A stretch of 64,000 nucleotides of DNA. Source: Ferrimonas balearica. GTDB taxonomy: Bacteria > Pseudomonadota > Gammaproteobacteria > Enterobacterales > Shewanellaceae. Location of the stretch: positions 1,366,874 through 1,430,873 of the forward strand of contig NZ_JAHVHV010000001.1 in the NCBI RefSeq assembly GCF_019802085.1, written 5' to 3'. A program made the translations under genes and the position numbers. Position 1 is the first letter of the stretch, and each line of letters begins with the position of its first letter. Below, piece by piece: positions 63,570-64,000 of this stretch. The notes beneath the pieces were generated by a model that saw only the letters and a program-made list of their open reading frames with translations, did not search any database and was not told the origin of the DNA.

Positions 63570-64000
63570 GCTGCCCTTTTTGATCCTGGGGTTCTTGGTG
63601 GGCTGCTCTGCCGGCCCCGACTACGACGCCCCCGAGGCCCCCGACTGGCAACCGGAGCAGTGGCAGGCCCAGGGGGGCACCGCCGCGGCTCAGGCCGATC
63701 TCGACTGGTGGCGCCAGTTCGATGACCCCATGCTCGACCGCCTGGTGGAGCAGGCGATAACGGACAACCTCAGCATTCTTGCCGCCCAGGAGCGGGTCAA
63801 ACTGGCCCAGAGCTACCGTGAGGCGGTCTCCGCCACCAGCCTGCCCCAGGTCAGCCTGGGTGCCGGCTACGCCGCCGGCCAGCTCAGTGAGCAGGGCCCC
63901 ATAGGCGGCCCTCTGCTCAACCCCAGTGTGGGCGGCCAACCTCTGGGCTTTCCCCTGGCGGATCGCCAATTGGACGCCACCTTCCTGGGCCTCGGCGTAG
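63562..64000 (+). CDS. Outer-membrane efflux lipoprotein (NodT/OprM type), partial
   Basis: This frame starts at ATG 63562 inside the end of the pump gene and is open at the right edge, with at least 146 codons visible. The lipobox LVGCSAG gives a lipoprotein signal. The start of the TolC-like fold follows (DWWRQFDDPMLDRLVEQAITDNLSILAAQERVKLAQ). It completes a tripartite RND system with the two preceding genes. Confidence 0.9.
   Translation, partial: MRKLPFLILGFLVGCSAGPDYDAPEAPDWQPEQWQAQGGTAAAQADLDWWRQFDDPMLDRLVEQAITDNLSILAAQERVKLAQSYREAVSATSLPQVSLGAGYAAGQLSEQGPIGGPLLNPSVGGQPLGFPLADRQLDATFLGLGV

Overview
The window is a GC-rich gammaproteobacterial chromosome segment. I infer a marine Alteromonadales-type host (Shewanella/Ferrimonas-like). 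The grounds are a thiD-thiE fusion inside a TPP-riboswitch thi operon, a caa3-type oxidase, a DUF2860 outer-membrane protein, the yjjI/yjjW pair and a chromosomal integron with a gammaproteobacterial LexA box. The genus is not proven. The window holds no rRNA, tRNA, CRISPR array or complete insertion sequence that I can see.

Region 1 (about 350-5514) is a sedentary chromosomal integron. intI lies on the + strand behind a near-perfect SOS (LexA) box. The attI point is at about 4186-4192. From it a minus-strand array of about nine small AT-richer cassettes runs to the left, separated by attC sites of 57-106 bp. Two pairs of neighbouring attC sites are nearly identical. Most cassette proteins are orphans; recognisable ones are a DUF4262 protein and a small KOW/SH3-like protein. 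A host-like GC-rich membrane gene resumes at the left edge.

Region 2 (5502-12118) is a complete thiamine operon, thiC-thiDE-thiF-thiS-thiG-thiH, behind a TPP riboswitch. Its last gene overlaps the end of intI. Region 3 (12360-16296) carries the glycyl-radical enzyme YjjI and its activase YjjW, a HAD nucleotidase and a small membrane protein. Region 4 (16722-21734) is a caa3-type cytochrome oxidase operon with two c-haem domains fused to subunit II and two subunit-III-like proteins.

Region 5 (21735-26543) is a lower-GC block with two tandem serine hydrolases and a divergent AraC regulator. Region 6 (26594-42156) is a mosaic of short units: a DUF805-like protein, a deoxynucleoside kinase, a PH-domain protein, GNAT, folD, a heterodimeric ABC exporter (mdlAB), DUF3185, an Omp85-type barrel, EcsC, a histidine-rich membrane protein with an acyltransferase, and a LysR/alcohol dehydrogenase pair. 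A strongly structured non-coding locus at 35476-35685 may encode a small RNA.

Region 7 (42380-51811) contains small membrane proteins with a partial tandem duplication, nhaA with a structured leader resembling a cation riboswitch, a Crp-family regulator, GFA and CatB-type acetyltransferase genes, a LysR gene diverging from an outer-membrane porin and a secreted esterase, and rsgA. Region 8 (52039-55779) joins a LysR gene, a 59-residue membrane peptide, an SbtA-type bicarbonate permease and purE-purK in one divergent unit. This suggests bicarbonate import coupled to PurK, which consumes bicarbonate. Region 9 (56047-64000) holds a secreted orphan, a run of small minus-strand genes (GNAT, DUF1643, a PD-(D/E)XK-type protein, a periplasmic protein, RDD) and a tripartite RND efflux operon cut by the right edge.
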